Shown in pieces: positions 1 to 13,022 of a stretch of DNA of 64,000 nt. How positions within the stretch are numbered: the stretch's first letter is position 1; each line of letters starts with the position of its first letter. The notes under the pieces are model-generated. The model saw nothing but the letters and a program-made list of their open reading frames with translations, did not search any database and had not been told where the DNA came from. Source of the DNA: Osedax fenrisi (Eukaryota > Annelida > Polychaeta > Sabellida > Siboglinidae). The DNA lies in contig OZ025245.1 of NCBI GenBank assembly GCA_964019155.1, positions 8,646,431 through 8,710,430 on the forward strand. The letters run 5' to 3'. The position numbers and the translations under genes are program-made.

Positions 1-1320
1 GATATATAATTATTTATATATCATTTTATGAACAGATTATACTTAAATTCTCCATATTTATGAGTATAAATGATATTTATAAATTGTATGATATTTAAAG
101 TGTATGATTCTTATAATTGCATGACAATATTTCAATAAACTTTGATAGCTGTTTTCTCATAATATTGATTGTATGAATGTTGCTTTACTAAAAAGTTCGG
201 AACTTTTTTTCTATTCTATAAAAATTGCTATAATTTTCAGAATATTTAGAAAACATACAAATGCATAATACTATTTTCTCAAAAAAAATATAATCTAATA
301 ATACAAATTTTATTTCTGATTTTCTTCTTCATTTTTTTTTTGAATTACTCCTATTATAAAATAAATGTATATAATAAAAAAAAAAGACAATCATATTATA
401 GAATGAAGTATTATTATTACAAATGCGAAAAAATTATGTAAATATATTTAAAATATTTCAAGTTGGAGAGTTATTACAACTATAAAACCGTCATTTTCAT
501 ATCTATTTACATGTAAGCCCGCGAACGTAGTGCTTCCCCTTAATATAGTAATAATCATAATATAAAATAGTATAATAATATTTATATTGTTATATTCATT
601 ATGTTTATATTTGTATATAGAATTGTTATATAAAAATGTTATTTCATATATAATGTAGGTAATGTTTTATTTTATTCACTATTTTATTTCTGATAAGATA
701 GTTCTATATTTTTATATTGTTATTTGTATTATTATATATTTTCAACACCAAAAAATGCATATCTAATTATATTAAAAAGAGGCAAATAAATCCCTATCAC
801 CACCACCACCACCACAACCCCTACCACTACCATCATCACCTCCACATAAACAGGATAATGGCATCAATGATTCCTACTGCCATAACCCATAAGCAATGAC
901 CAAACATCTACAAATGCGCATACTTCGTGCTACAAAAGATATAGGATGATGATGTCATACCAGAACTTTTTTATATAAAGTAATAAGTTATTCTTCGCCT
1001 ACTTAAATATGTATGTATAAATATGTATACATTAATACATATTGAATAACTAGCCTAATTCAGATAATACATCTGAGATAACAGCACCCCGTGATAACAT
1101 CAGCACAGCTACAACAGATGTAATACGGTATGCCGGAGATGCAGAAATGTAATATGACTCGTGAACTATGGAATCTCGTAAAGATCACTACAAATAACAA
1201 TATCAACAGATCACAACTCCCCACTAACACGGGATCTTGAGGGATGAAAGAGGATATGGTCGAATTAGGTTACAATTACATCCTGAATAATACGTGTAAC
1301 TTTGAGATACATTGAATGAG

Positions 1321-1511
1321 CAGGAAATGGAAATGGAAGAAGTGGTGTGGACGGAACACGTTGAAGATACAGACGCCGAAGAACTGGACGAAAACGGGGC
1401 CGAAGATCACGAGACCATATTGCCAGGCGATAGGAATGTGGGCGTGTTGAACCGAGGTGACATGGCAGCTATTGATAGACTCGTTGCTTATGGTTACGAA
1501 TACGGTTTGTA
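1321..1511 (+). pseudogene. Acidic coding fragment in unit 1
   Basis: An open stretch of about 63 codons, GC-richer than its surroundings, rich in Glu/Asp and then reading LNRGDMAAIDRLVAYGYEYG. It follows a CAG that could be a splice acceptor, and a possible donor (G|GTTTGT) precedes the stop. I do not recognise the family. Composition and codon use suggest a former exon. With the frame breaks in the neighbouring fragments, I read it as part of a decayed multi-exon gene. Confidence 0.45.
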
Positions 1512-1601
1512 ATCGTTATCATGTAGGCTATAAACATTAACGATACTATTATACTGTAGTAAGATCTCGCGTATTCACGAAGAATCGCGTCAGAGTGATG
1601 A

Positions 1602-1830
1602 GATATCTGCACCCTCGCGAGATACATAGAGGAGTTCGTCACTAAGCAACGGGAAGAGATGCGGATCACTAGGGACAAGTACATCTCGAGCATCTGGTCT
1701 CCGATATGGACAAACTGACGGACATCTGTGACCACGTGGTGTTGCATAAGGTCAGGGAGAAAGTGGAGGAGTGGATACGTAATAACTGCGTAACTATTCT
1801 TAACACTCTTACATGTATATTGATATATTG
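1602..1830 (+). pseudogene. Frameshifted coiled-coil-like fragment in unit 1
   Basis: One frame reads ARYIEEFVTKQREEMRITRD and then breaks near 1682. The next frame continues with HLVSDMDKLTDICDHVVLHK and VREKVEEWIR. The charged, heptad-like composition suits a helical protein. The single-base frame change shows it is not currently coding as a whole. Family not recognised. Confidence 0.45.
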
Positions 1831-2146
1831 ATATATATATATATATAACTGTCAACAATTTTATAATAAATTTAAAAATACTTAAATTTTATATAAATAA
1901 TTTTTTTATATATTTTAGATATGAATATCTATATATATTTAAATGTAAATATATATTATTTAATAATAATTTTTCCATAATATTTTTCAAAAGTTGGAAT
2001 CCAGAAGAAGACTATAGTATGTAGTATACTGCAGTAATATTGTAAAATATGCACTTGAGTGAAGCGTTACAATATAATACTACATATATATGTGTACACT
2101 GTTAAAATAAAACTGTACATAGTGATATTAAATCTATTTATTATAA

Positions 2147-2308
2147 ATGAAAATTAAAAAAGCACGACAAGCATTCCCTATTTATGTACCAGGACGTGTA
2201 CAGGAGGCAGCAAAAGAAGCTGCAGATTCTTCGACAAAAATTCATCACCAGCCGCTACGGGAGATGATACAGTCGCCATCATCGTCCGAGTCAACAGTGT
2301 CCATCTGA
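2147..2308 (+). pseudogene. Short ORF fragment, 53 codons, unit 1
   Basis: ATG at 2147, stop TGA at 2306, with no frame break: a basic start (MKIKKAR), a central RVQEAAKEAA stretch and a Ser-rich end. The copy in unit 2 keeps the same frame. The related stretch in unit 3 (about 9360-9600) has an extra segment of about 100 bp and stops, so this is probably a truncated remnant of a longer exon. Function unknown; a short functional peptide is possible but unsupported. Confidence 0.35.
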
Positions 2309-3342
2309 GGCGTCAAATTCACAAGTCCTTTCAGTTATCGCAAAATTCAGAAAACAAATACGTTGACATACGATATCTGTCTACCCCTAACACCGCCACT
2401 CGCCGTAAGAGTTAGTGTCAGCCTCATCCTACGCATTATAACTTACCTTCCTCTCCATCCCTCCCCTACCCCTGCTAATATCCTCTATTTTATTATGAAT
2501 TTTATATTAGATTAGCATAATATTATTTTAAACTATTCATAGAAATAGAATTATATATGGACAATAATAAACCAAACAATACATACTACACAAATTAATT
2601 TGTAATTTTTTTTTGCTATGAAACATCTTTAATTGAATATTTCATTATATATATATGTATCACATATGTGTGTGTGTATGGTATACATCATTGTATGTAT
2701 CGCTATACAATACACAATTTTTACAAATTAAACTAAATATAATATAACTTTTTCCTCAAAATGTATAATTGCTAGTGATTAAAATTAAATAAAAAGGAGC
2801 TCATGAATTCATCGTTAGTATATATTGGGACATCCTTTATACAAAATAATTAAACAAAATAATTAAAAAAAAATAAATGTATCGGGATATCGTATGTACG
2901 TTTTGTATTGTGAATTAGCGCATGGTATAACAAATTTAATATAAATAAATATATATATTATAAAATTACAAAATATCAATTGTTTTAGAATTAGATCATA
3001 TACCTTGCTAAGGGTACGATTTCTACTGAGGATATGTCAGAACTGTCAACTACACAAATATATATATTATATGCTATATAAATAATTTGAATATAAAATA
3101 AATATATATATATTATAAAATTAGAATTTGTGGATACAATCGATCAAAATGTTATTAAAAAATATAAATGTGAAACATGCGTCTACAGGTGTTCGATATA
3201 AACAATAACCCAATTGGATGCGATAATTTCTCGATATTTATTAAAATGTCATGTAGTCCTCGAGTAGTTCAAATCTTTAAAATGTCGTTATATATTTTTA
3301 TATTGTTATTTGTATTATAATATATTTGTGTTGTATCTATAG

Positions 3343-3468
3343 ATGATAGTTATAATGAATTACGGATCAATATTGAAATAGAGCTAGAAAATGATCCCCA
3401 GGGATGAGGATGCCATGTGCGCGACATTTAAAAAGAGAAAGAAACGAGCAAAAAGAAAGCAGTATTGA
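3343..3468 (+). pseudogene. Terminal-exon-like fragment, frameshifted, unit 1
   Basis: After an acceptor-like TATAG, the frame reads DSYNELRINIEIELENDPQ, then a one-base frame change near 3405, then DEDAMCATFKKRKKRAKRKQ and a stop at 3466. An acidic stretch followed by a lysine/arginine tail is typical of a protein C-terminus with a nuclear-localisation-like signal. Protein not identified; the frameshift makes it a relic. Confidence 0.4.
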
Positions 3469-3844
3469 CTTCTAGTTCTCTCATAAACAGTTTTTAAAAC
3501 ATATACACATATAATTCTGTAATTCGAATTACATTATTTGATAGGGGAGCAATACGTAGACTCTGAAACGCCCCATTATGACGACCCTATAAGATAAATC
3601 ACGTCGCAGATTCATATTTTACAATTATACATTTAAAATAAATAATTAAACTTAATTAACGTATTGTTTTAATATTTGTTAACCTATTTGTATCGTAGCA
3701 TTCAGTTTAATAATATTGTATACTAAACCCAAGGGCTCTTACTCTCGTGATTTTCTGTAAATTACATTTTAGGATACCATTGAGATAAAATATCGCTTTA
3801 TTACAAATTTTACAAAAATAACTATTAAAAAAACTGGCTTTAGG

Positions 3845-3964
3845 TGTGCAATTATGAATTGTGATAATCATTCACGATATAATACCTATTCATATCATAG
3901 TTTTCCTAAAGATGATAAATTGTATGTTAATAGGAATACAAATAAATTATTTGAACAATTTTAA
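3845..3964 (+). pseudogene. THAP-type zinc finger fragment
   Basis: Thirty-nine codons open from a Cys: C-A-I-M-N-C, a variable stretch, then SYHSFPKDDKLYVNR. The C-x4-C spacing followed by 'FPKD' matches the start of the THAP C2CH DNA-binding fold, but the downstream Trp and Cys/His ligands are missing and a stop follows (3962-3964). An acceptor-like TTTAG precedes it. THAP domains occur in P-element-type transposases and host factors; this is probably a transposon relic. It is absent from tandem unit 2. Confidence 0.5.
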
Positions 3965-6049
3965 TAAAATTAATTATAATTTAAAATAAGTATAACATAA
4001 TGCACTATTTAATAAACCTAATAATATATGTTATACTATAATAATATATTATACACTCTTTATTTGAAAATTTAAAGTAATATTAATTATTAATTATATG
4101 AATTTGAAATTCTAAAATTAAATCATTATAAACCAGTTATTAATAAATCATTAAACTATTATTATATTTTGTAATAAATAAATAACAGTTTACAATTTGA
4201 TTTATATAATATTATATGAATTAAATATTATATTCGCGTTTCGACTTTTATATTTCAGTGCTAGAACTTATATTTACGAATACGACATTCATATTCACAA
4301 TTCTCTATATATATTACCATTATTACATATATTATGCTATTATATAACATAATAATGATAACATTAATTGAATGTATAATTAGAATAGTGTATCCATGGT
4401 AAATATAACATTAATTGAATGTATAATTAGAATATCTGTAATAGTTTACAATAGATAATAATGTATATGTAACATTAAGAATAATATTTATGAATAATTA
4501 TTTTATGTATATATTTATGTATATATGGTTAATATATAAATATATAATATGAAGTAACAAAAATGTGTGAGTGATGTCCTATATATATAATTTATATATT
4601 ATTTTATAGGCTTTTTTTTAAATAATTAATGCTACTTCGCAGATAAAATATAATATAATAGCTTTAAAAGAAGCACTACGTTCAAAATTGTATTTAAAAA
4701 AAAAAAAAAAATATTATATTGAAAACAAGATATATAATTATTTATATATCATTTTATGAACAGATTATACTTAAATTCTCCATATTTATGAGTATAAATG
4801 ATATTTATAAATTGTATGATATTTAAAGTGTATGATTCTTATAATTGCATGACAATATTTCAATAAACTTTGATAGCTGTTTTCTCATAATATTGATTGT
4901 ATGAATGTTGCTTTACTAAAAAGTTCGGAACTTTTTTTCTATTCTATAAAAATTGCTATAATTTTCAGAATATTTAGAAAACATACAAATGCATAATACT
5001 ATTTTCTCAAAAAAAATATAATCTAATAATACAAATTTTATTTCTGATTTTCTTCTTCATTTTTTTTTTGAATTACTCCTATTATAAAATAAATGTATAT
5101 AATAAAAAAAAAAGACAATCATATTATAGAATGAAGTATTATTATTACAAATGCGAAAAAATTATGTAAATATATTTAAAATATTTCAAGTTGGAGAGTT
5201 ATTACAACTATAAAACCGTCATTTTCATATCTATTTACATGTAAGCCCGCGAACGTAGTGCTTCCCCTTAATATAGTAATAATCATAATATAAAATAGTA
5301 TAATAATATTTATATTGTTATATTCATTATGTTTATATTTGTATATAGAATTGTTATATAAAAATGTTATTTCATATATAATGTAGGTAATGTTTTATTT
5401 TATTCACTATTTTATTTCTGATAAGATAGTTCTATATTTTTATATTGTTATTTGTATTATTATATATTTTCAACACCAAAAAATGCATATCTAATTATAT
5501 TAAAAAGAGGCAAATAAATCCCTATCACCACCACCACCACCACAACCCCTACCACTACCATCATCACCTCCACATAAACAGGATAATGGCATCAATGATT
5601 CCTACTGCCATAACCCATAAGCAATGACCAAACATCTACAAATGCGCATACTTCGTGCTACAAAAGATATAGGATGATGATGTCATACCAGAACTTTTTT
5701 ATATAAAGTAATAAGTTATTCTTCGCCTACTTAAATATGTATGTATAAATATGTATACATTAATACATATTGAATAACTAGCCTAATTCAGATAATACAT
5801 CTGAGATAACAGCACCCCGTGATAACATCAGCACAGCTACAACAGATGTAATACGGTATGCCGGAGATGCAGAAATGTAATATTGACTCGCGAACTATGG
5901 AATCTCGTAAAGATCACTACTAATAACAATATCAACAGATCACAACTCCCCACTAACACGGGATATTGAAGGATGAAAGAGGATATGGTCGAATTAGGTT
6001 ACAATTACATCCTGAATAATACGTGTAACTTTGAGATACATTGAATGAG

Positions 6050-6240
6050 CAGGAAATGGAAATGGAAGAAGAGGTGTGGACGGAACACGTTGAAGATACA
6101 AACGCCGAAGAACTGGACGAAAACGGGGCCGAAGATCACGAGACCATATTGCCAGGCGATAGGAATGTGGGCGTGTTGAACCGAGGTGACATGGCAGCTA
6201 TTGATAGACTCGTTGCCTATGGTTACGAATACGGTTTGTA
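6050..6240 (+). pseudogene. Acidic coding fragment, unit 2 copy
   Basis: Copy of the fragment at 1321-1511. It differs by three substitutions, two of which change the amino acid (Val to Glu near the start; Asp to Asn at about 6101). That ratio gives no sign of strong protein-level constraint between the two copies. Confidence 0.45.
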
Positions 6241-6330
6241 ATCGTTATCATGTAGGCTATAAACATTAACGATACTATTATACTGTAGTAAGATCTCGCG
6301 TATTCACGAAGAATCGCGTCAGAGTGATGA

Positions 6331-6560
6331 GATATCTGCACCCTCGCGAGATACATAGAGGAGTTCGTCACTAAGCAACGGGAAGAGATGCGGATCACTA
6401 GGGACAAGTACATCTCGAGCATCTGGTCTCCGATATGGACAAACTGACGGACATCTGTGACCACGTGGTGTTGCATAAGGTCAGGGAGAAAATGGAGGAG
6501 TGGATACGTAATAACTGCGTAACTATTCTTAACACTCTTACATGTATATATATATATATT
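6331..6560 (+). pseudogene. Frameshifted coiled-coil-like fragment, unit 2 copy
   Basis: Same content and same frame break as 1602-1830, so the frameshift is older than the unit 1/unit 2 duplication. Confidence 0.45.
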
Positions 6561-6873
6561 GATATATATATATAACTGTCAACAATTTTATAATAAATTT
6601 AAAAATACTTAAATTTTATATAAATAATTTTTTTATATATTTTAGATATGAATATCTATATATATTTAAATGTAAATATATATTATTTAATAATAATTTT
6701 TCCATAATATTTTTCAAAAGTTGGAATCCAGAAGAAGACTATAGTATGTAGTATACTGCAGTAATATTGTAAAATATGCACTTGAGTGAAGCGTTACAAT
6801 ATAATACTACATATATATGTGTACACTGTTAAAATAAAACTGTACATAGTGATATTAAATCTATTTATTATAA

Positions 6874-7035
6874 ATGAAAATTAAAAAAGCACGACAAGCA
6901 TTCCCTATTTATGTACCAGGACGTGTACAGGAGGCAGCAAAAGAAGCTGCAGATTCTTCGACAAAAATTCATCACCAGCCGCTACGGGAGATGATACAGT
7001 CGCCATCATCGTCCGAGTCAACAGTGTCCATCTGA
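6874..7035 (+). pseudogene. Short ORF fragment, unit 2 copy
   Basis: Identical reading frame of 53 codons to 2147-2308. Confidence 0.35.
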
Positions 7036-8069
7036 GGCGTCAAATTAACAAGTCCTTTCAGTTATCGCCAAATTCAGAAAACAAATACGTTGACATACGA
7101 TATCTGTCTACCCCTAACACCGCCACTCGCCGTAAGAGTTAGTGTCAGCCTCATCCTACGCATTATAACTTCCCTTCCTCTCCATCCCTCCCCTACCCCT
7201 GCTAATATCCTCTATTTTATTATGAATTTTATATTAGATTAGCATAATATTATTTTAAACTATTCATAGAAATAGAATTATATATGGACAATAATAAACC
7301 AAACAATACATACTACACAAATTAATTTGTAATTTTTTTTTGCTATGAAACATCTTTAATTGAATATTTCATTATATATATATGTATCACATATGTGTGT
7401 GTGTATGGTATACATCATTGTATGTATCGCTATACAATACACAATTTTTACAAATTAAACTAAATATAATATAACTTTTTCCTCAAAATGTATAATTGCT
7501 AGTGATTAAAATTAAATAAAAAGGAGCTCATGAATTCATCGTTAGTATATATTGGGACATCCTTTATACAAAATAATTAAACAAAATAATTAAAAAAAAA
7601 TAAATGTATCGGGATATCGTATGTACGTTTTGTATTGTGAATTAGCGCATGGTATAACAAATTTAATATAAATAAATATATATATTATAAAATTACAAAA
7701 TATCAATTGTTTTAGAATTAGATCATATACCTTGCTAAGGGTACGATTTCTACTGAGGATATGTCAGAACTGTCAACTACACAAATATATATATTATATG
7801 CTATATAAATAATTTGAATATAAAATAAATATATATATATTATAAAATTAGAATTTGTGGATACAATCGATCAAAATGTTATTAAAAAATATAAATGTGA
7901 AACATGCGTCTACAGGTGTTCGATATAAACAATAACCCAATTGGATGCGATAATTTCTCGATATTTATTAAAATGTCATGTAGTCCTCGAGTAGTTCAAA
8001 TCTTTAAAATGTCGTTATATATTTTTATATTGTTATTTGTATTATAATATATTTGTGTTGTATCTATAG

Positions 8070-8195
8070 ATGATAGTTATAATGAATTACGGATCAATAT
8101 TGAAATAGAGCTAGAAAATGATCCCCAGGGATGAGGATGCCATGTGCGCGACATTTAAAAAGAGAAAGAAACGAGCAAAAAGAAAGCAGTATTGA
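8070..8195 (+). pseudogene. Terminal-exon-like fragment, unit 2 copy
   Basis: Same as 3343-3468, with the same frameshift and basic C-terminal tail. Confidence 0.4.
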
Positions 8196-8583
8196 CTTCT
8201 AGTTCTCTCATAAACAGTTTTTAAAACATATACACATATAATTCTGTAATTCAAATTACATTATTTGATAGGGGAGCAATACGTAGACTCTGAAACGCCC
8301 CATTATGACGACCCTATAAGATAAATCACGTCGCAGATTCATATTTTACAATTATACATTTAAAATAAATAATTAAACTTAATTAACGTATTGTTTTAAT
8401 ATTTGTTAACCTATTTGTATCGTAGCATTCAGTTTAATAATATTGTATACTAAACCCAAGGGCTCTTACTCTCGTGATTTTCTAAATATGTAAAAAGGAC
8501 AGAAATTAAAAAATAAACATAGATTTATTATAATTTTTACAAAAATACTATTAAATTTTTTATGTATATATATATGGTTGATA

Positions 8584-8630
<47 letters not shown>

Positions 8631-8775
8631 ATATTATTTTATAGGCTTTTTTAAAAATAATGTATTGCTACTTCGCAGATAAAATATAATAAAAATAAAT
8701 ATAATATAATAGCTTTAAAAAATGCACTACGTTCAAAATTGTATTTAAAAAAAAATAATATTATATTGAAAACAA

Positions 8776-9650
8776 GATATATAATTATTTATCTATCATT
8801 TTATGAACAGATTATACTTAAATTCGTTATATTTATGAGTATAAATGATATTTATAATTTGTATGATGTTTAAAGTGTATGATTATTATAATTGCATGAC
8901 AATATTTCACTAAACTTTGATAGCTGTTTTCTCATATTGATTTTATTATTTTGCTTTACTAAAAAGTTCGGAACTTTTTTCTATTCTATAAAAATTGCTA
9001 TAATTTTCAGAATATTTAGAAAACATTCAAATGCATAATACTATTTTCTCAAAAAAAACTGTCAACAATTTTATAGTAAATTAAAAAATACTTAAATTTT
9101 ATATAAATAATGTTTTTATATATTTTAGATATGCATATCTATATATATTTAAATGTAAATATATATTGATATAATAATAATTTTTCCATAACATTTTTCA
9201 AAAGTTGGAATCCAGAAGAAGACTATAGTATGTACTATACTGCAGTAATATTGTAAAATATGCACTTTAGTGAAGCGTTACAATATAATACTACATACAT
9301 ATGTATACACTGTTAAAATAAAAACTGTATATAGTGATATTAAATCTATTTATTATAAATTGAAAATGAAAAAAGCACGGTAAGCACTGCCTATTTATGT
9401 ACCGGGTCAGGTACAGGAGGCAGCAAAATAAGCAGTTATGCACCGACAACGGACAAAACGTGTGAAGAAATCGTTTATTCAACGACCGACGCCGCGTAGA
9501 GAATCGCTCTCAGAAAGACGTAGAATCCGATTCTTCGACTAAATTTCATCACCAGCCGCTACGTGAGATGTCATACGGTCGTCAACAGTCTCCATCTTCC
9601 GCCAAAATTCAGAAAACAAATACGCTGACATACGTTATCTATATACTAGG
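8776..9650. repeat. Tandem unit 3, partial, older and rearranged
   Basis: Starts with the same sequence as units 1 and 2 but with clearly more substitutions. At about 9051 it jumps from the equivalent of position 290 to the equivalent of about 1846, so some 1.55 kb is missing. It keeps about 100 bp (9430-9530) that units 1 and 2 lack. It therefore branched off earlier than the split of units 1 and 2. Confidence 0.85.
9360..9640 (+). pseudogene. Older copy of the short ORF region, with extra segment
   Basis: Aligned with 2147-2340 but interrupted by in-frame stops. It retains a segment (9437-9541) reading MHRQRTKRVKKSF then RPTPRRESLSERRRIRFFD before a stop. This arginine-rich segment is missing from units 1 and 2 and shows that they carry a deletion relative to the ancestor. 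Confidence 0.4.
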
Positions 9651-9745
9651 GTTCAAAAATGCTTCGGTGCGCAAAATTACTACGAGTCGAAGCTTTTAGT
9701 TTATTTTACGAGTTGAAGCTTTTCAAAATCTGAAAAAGCGAATCC
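9651..9745 (+). mobile_element. Isolated hAT-like terminal sequence
   Basis: Begins TAGGGTTCAAAAATGCTTCG, followed by repeated 'GAGTCGAAGCTTTT'-type words, a style typical of hAT-derived non-autonomous ends. No matching opposite end was found nearby. Confidence 0.3.
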
Positions 9746-10783
9746 AACCTATTAAATAATAGTTTGTGATTGTATAAATTAAATTTAAAAAAAAAGTATT
9801 AATATTTATTTTTATTTTTAATTATTAGTGGTTATTTTATTTTTCTCGATAGGTGGATTTTGAAGCGTTATAACTGTGTATTAAATTGTGCGTTAAATAA
9901 TTAAATACTTTTTAAATTAAAATAAATTTTAGACCCTATATACAAGTCTACAAATACTAACTAGTCATTGATTTTTTTTCCCTTAAAGCATAATATTAAT
10001 AAATTAATAATACGTATCATGTTAAATAATTACAAAAATGTATAGTTTATTCACAATATGAGTTTAAAAGTGAGATTTTGGTGTATTTTTCAAAATCAAA
10101 ATAAATAAACAACTTTTGATCGTTTATGGATATAGTATTAATTTTTGGCATATATTTTTATGTATACATATATATATATATATCAATAAACATTAGTATT
10201 ATAATTTAACAATTCAAATCTATCATTACAATAATAAACGATCAGTTATTTACCGATAATATAACACTGGTGGAAATTTAAATAAACAAGCGTTATTGAA
10301 AATGAATCGTCTGTTATAGAACATAACTGCTTAGTTACAGACTTATCAACATCATATCATGTTTATAATTATTATATTTATTAATTACATAACATTTTAA
10401 TTATAATAAAGTAGATCGATGCATAATAATAATTATAATAATATTAACATAAATTTTATTAATATTATTAGGATAATCATAATGATTATATTATATTATG
10501 AATGTCACTATAAATCAACTCCTTTATATTATACATAACCATTCGAGTCTCGCAATATAAACATATATATATATATATTTGCACTATTCAATATATATGC
10601 ACGGCTGTAAATAACGTACAGAAAGAATGTATAATTAAATTAAATTAATTAAATTCAATATTATTATATTTAATTCATATTGGAATTTCATTTTGTTTTA
10701 TAAAATTAGCAAATTAATTTTTTCAATAGTCTACATTCAATTTTAATATCTACATATACTCTATAGAAATATGGCATAATATG

Positions 10784-10835
<52 letters not shown>

Positions 10836-12260
10836 ATATCTTCTTTTATATCAACTAAATGATTGTATCAGCAAAATGATAGAAATATTTCTACGAATTT
10901 CATTTTAAATACAAGTGATGAAATATGAAAAAGTATGAGAAAATAATTATTTTAGGAAAAACGCAAAAGTTATTTCAATAATATTAAATATGTTTTTTTA
11001 ATTTTGTAACCGATAATATTCTAGTTCATTTTTACATATACATCAACAAAATTATAAAAAAACTTAAAATGCTATTTGTTTAATGTAGGTTAATAATATA
11101 TTATTAAATTCTTTATAGTGCAGTAAATATAAATTTAAAATCAATGAGCAATAATATGGATAGTTCAAAGTTGAATCAGTACAAAATCTCAAAATCAGTA
11201 TCATTTCAATATGATATCTTTCTTGTAATTAACCTCATAATGAATATCACTGGTGAACGATTTCCAAGGCACGTGTAAGTCCCAGTGACTTTTTTAAGTC
11301 TGACGGCAATTATATTTTAGGCAGCTTCCGAATATATCATAGCCCCATTCTTCTAAGCTCAGCGAAACGATGAATCACGTTAGCCTCCTTCAGTTTAACA
11401 TATGCTATAGTAACTAATACAGCTAAGTGTATACTATACTATAGATACCACTTACCTATTTAGTTATCTCAAATATGAATTCATTGTGAGCGATCAGAAT
11501 TAGAGTTTCAACATCTTCAGTTTTATTTCCCCTCTATAAATTTGAATTAAATTTAAATTAAAGATAGGGAATTAGCATTAAATTACATAAATGTGTAATT
11601 TCCATAGAAATAATAAAGATGCAGTTATTATATTTTAAGGATGTATGTAATATATTTAGTTTATATGTTAATATATCATTAGATTATTTAAAAAAAGTTA
11701 TAGTATTTTTTTTTCATTTCTGTAAATTTTTAAAACACAAAATATTAAGGGCAGGTGCCCCTATTTTTAATTGTAATATATTATATAGGCAATAATGGGT
11801 TTACTAAAAAGCCTACTCCTACTTCAATATTTAATATTTTTTTAAATAAAAATAATATTTAATCAAATTTTTATATAATCTGGCTGGCTCCGCAGTGGCT
11901 GCTTATGCTTGCTAATAGTCGCCAATTGCTACTCACCAGTGTATTTACGTATTTTTATAAACAAACGAGAACCACCTAAAAAATAGGAATTATACTAATC
12001 TTCGAAGTTATATATATTTTAAAATATATCCAGTTATGATATAGTCTTAGTCTATATTTAATTAAATATATTAGTTAAAATTGTGTATAATTATGTAAAA
12101 AGATATCCGGACGAAACGACTAATCAGTTCGGATGAAGATGACCAGCGGACGAAGTGACTCTAATTCTTCAAGATATCGACATCGTCAATATTCATCAAT
12201 TTTTACATCACTAATATAAACTATGTTATATAAATTATATAATATAGTAACTCCTACTGA
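9746..12260. other. AT-rich region without recognisable gene
   Basis: No convincing coding exon on either strand. It contains a (TA)n tract at about 10786-10840 and small palindromes. A GC-richer patch at 11260-11420 has no long open frame. The short sequence at 11745-11765 (TTAAGGGCAGGTGCCCC) is a small hairpin with a TTAA edge. Confidence 0.6.
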
Positions 12261-12269
12261 TATTAAGTA

Positions 12270-12440
12270 GCGATCACATCTAGCTACTTTGCTGCAAAAT
12301 CGTCGAGACAGAATTTTGCATACTATTTTACAGCAAAATTATCAGCAAAATCGCAGCGATTTTGGTGGAGTGTTCACACCTAGCAAACATTTTCGTATAC
12401 GATTTTGTCGTGATGTTCACATCTAGCAAACATTTAATAG
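12270..12440 (+). repeat. Harbinger-like subterminal repeats
   Basis: Contains three related words, GATCACATCTAGC (12270s), GTTCACACCTAGCAAACATTT and GTTCACATCTAGCAAACATTT, with AAAATCG-type spacers. 'GTTCACAC..AGC' repeats are common at PIF/Harbinger ends, and a transposase exon begins about 240 bp downstream. The exact element end was not located. Confidence 0.4.
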
Positions 12441-12671
12441 ACTATTTTGTCGAACTTTGAAACTTGAAATTTGAACTTTGAAATTTGAACTTTTGAGAAT
12501 AAATTTGTTTATTAATTCATTTATAAAATTAAATTTATATAATTGTTTACGTTTATACTTAAATATAATAGTATATAAATATAACATGTTCTCCAAATTA
12601 TAATAATAATGATGATAAAAAAATTATAGCAAAACATTTATTAAGTAAATATCGTATTATAAAAAAATAAA

Positions 12672-12918
12672 AGACTTATGTGGTCTAATTATTGGTTATT
12701 AAGAAGAAATACCCCTCGCTCTGGATCATACAACCTATTAATGGGAATGGCAAAGGAAGACCCAGCAGGCTTCCATAATTTTATCATGATGAATGTGAGC
12801 GATTTCAATTCGATAGTTACTGCTGTTACGCCTATATTAGTATGCGAACATACCCGATATAGGACACCCATATCAGTTGGAGAACGTTTTGCATTAACTC
12901 TACGATATTTAGCATCAG
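12672..12918 (+). pseudogene. PIF/Harbinger transposase, N-terminal exon only
   Basis: Reads MWSNYWLLRRNTPRSGSYNL, then KEDPAGFHNFIMMNVSDF, and ends GERFALTLRYLASG before a donor-like G|GTTTGA at 12919. This is the conserved N-terminal block of the PIF/Harbinger (HARBI1-like) DDE nuclease family, including the 'GER.ALTLRYLA.G' signature. The catalytic DDE region, which should lie in the next exon, is not found downstream, where two other elements lie. It is therefore a truncated relic. Its usual DNA-binding partner gene (MADF or Myb-like) may be the MADF gene at 14904-18297, facing it on the opposite strand. Confidence 0.8.
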
Positions 12919-13022
12919 GTTTGATATTATTAATATTAAATTAATATGGTTTATGATAGATGGCGCCGGTTTTTAAAATATAAAATTTGCGTGAACGGCG
13001 GTCACGTATATATGCGTATTAT

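Larger units (their letters stand above)
1..4728. repeat. Tandem unit 1 (about 4.7 kb)
   Basis: Positions 1-3763 match 4729-8483 almost base for base (offset 4726-4729, few substitutions), and 4606-4728 match about 8640-8775. Between these, 3764-4605 is largely specific to this unit and contains a THAP-like fragment. The unit includes a short CAC microsatellite (797-815) and four decayed coding fragments described separately. The unit start coincides with the window edge, so the repeat may extend further left. Confidence 0.95.
4729..8775. repeat. Tandem unit 2, near-identical copy
   Basis: Direct-orientation copy of unit 1. Differences are scattered substitutions (for example in the acidic fragment near 6070 and 6101) and small indels. 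After about 8483 it diverges: it has a shorter (TA)n-rich segment (8560-8640) where unit 1 has about 840 bp. The high identity in non-coding DNA implies a recent duplication, or two haplotypes or collapsed copies in the assembly. Confidence 0.95.

Noticed and set aside
717..899. His-rich 60-codon frame, also at 5445-5627
   Set aside because: Made by a CAC microsatellite; codon composition outside it is AT-rich and not protein-like.
9291..9482. 63-codon frame on the - strand in unit 3
   Set aside because: Opposite to the decayed coding strand, with a composition typical of AT-rich non-coding sequence.
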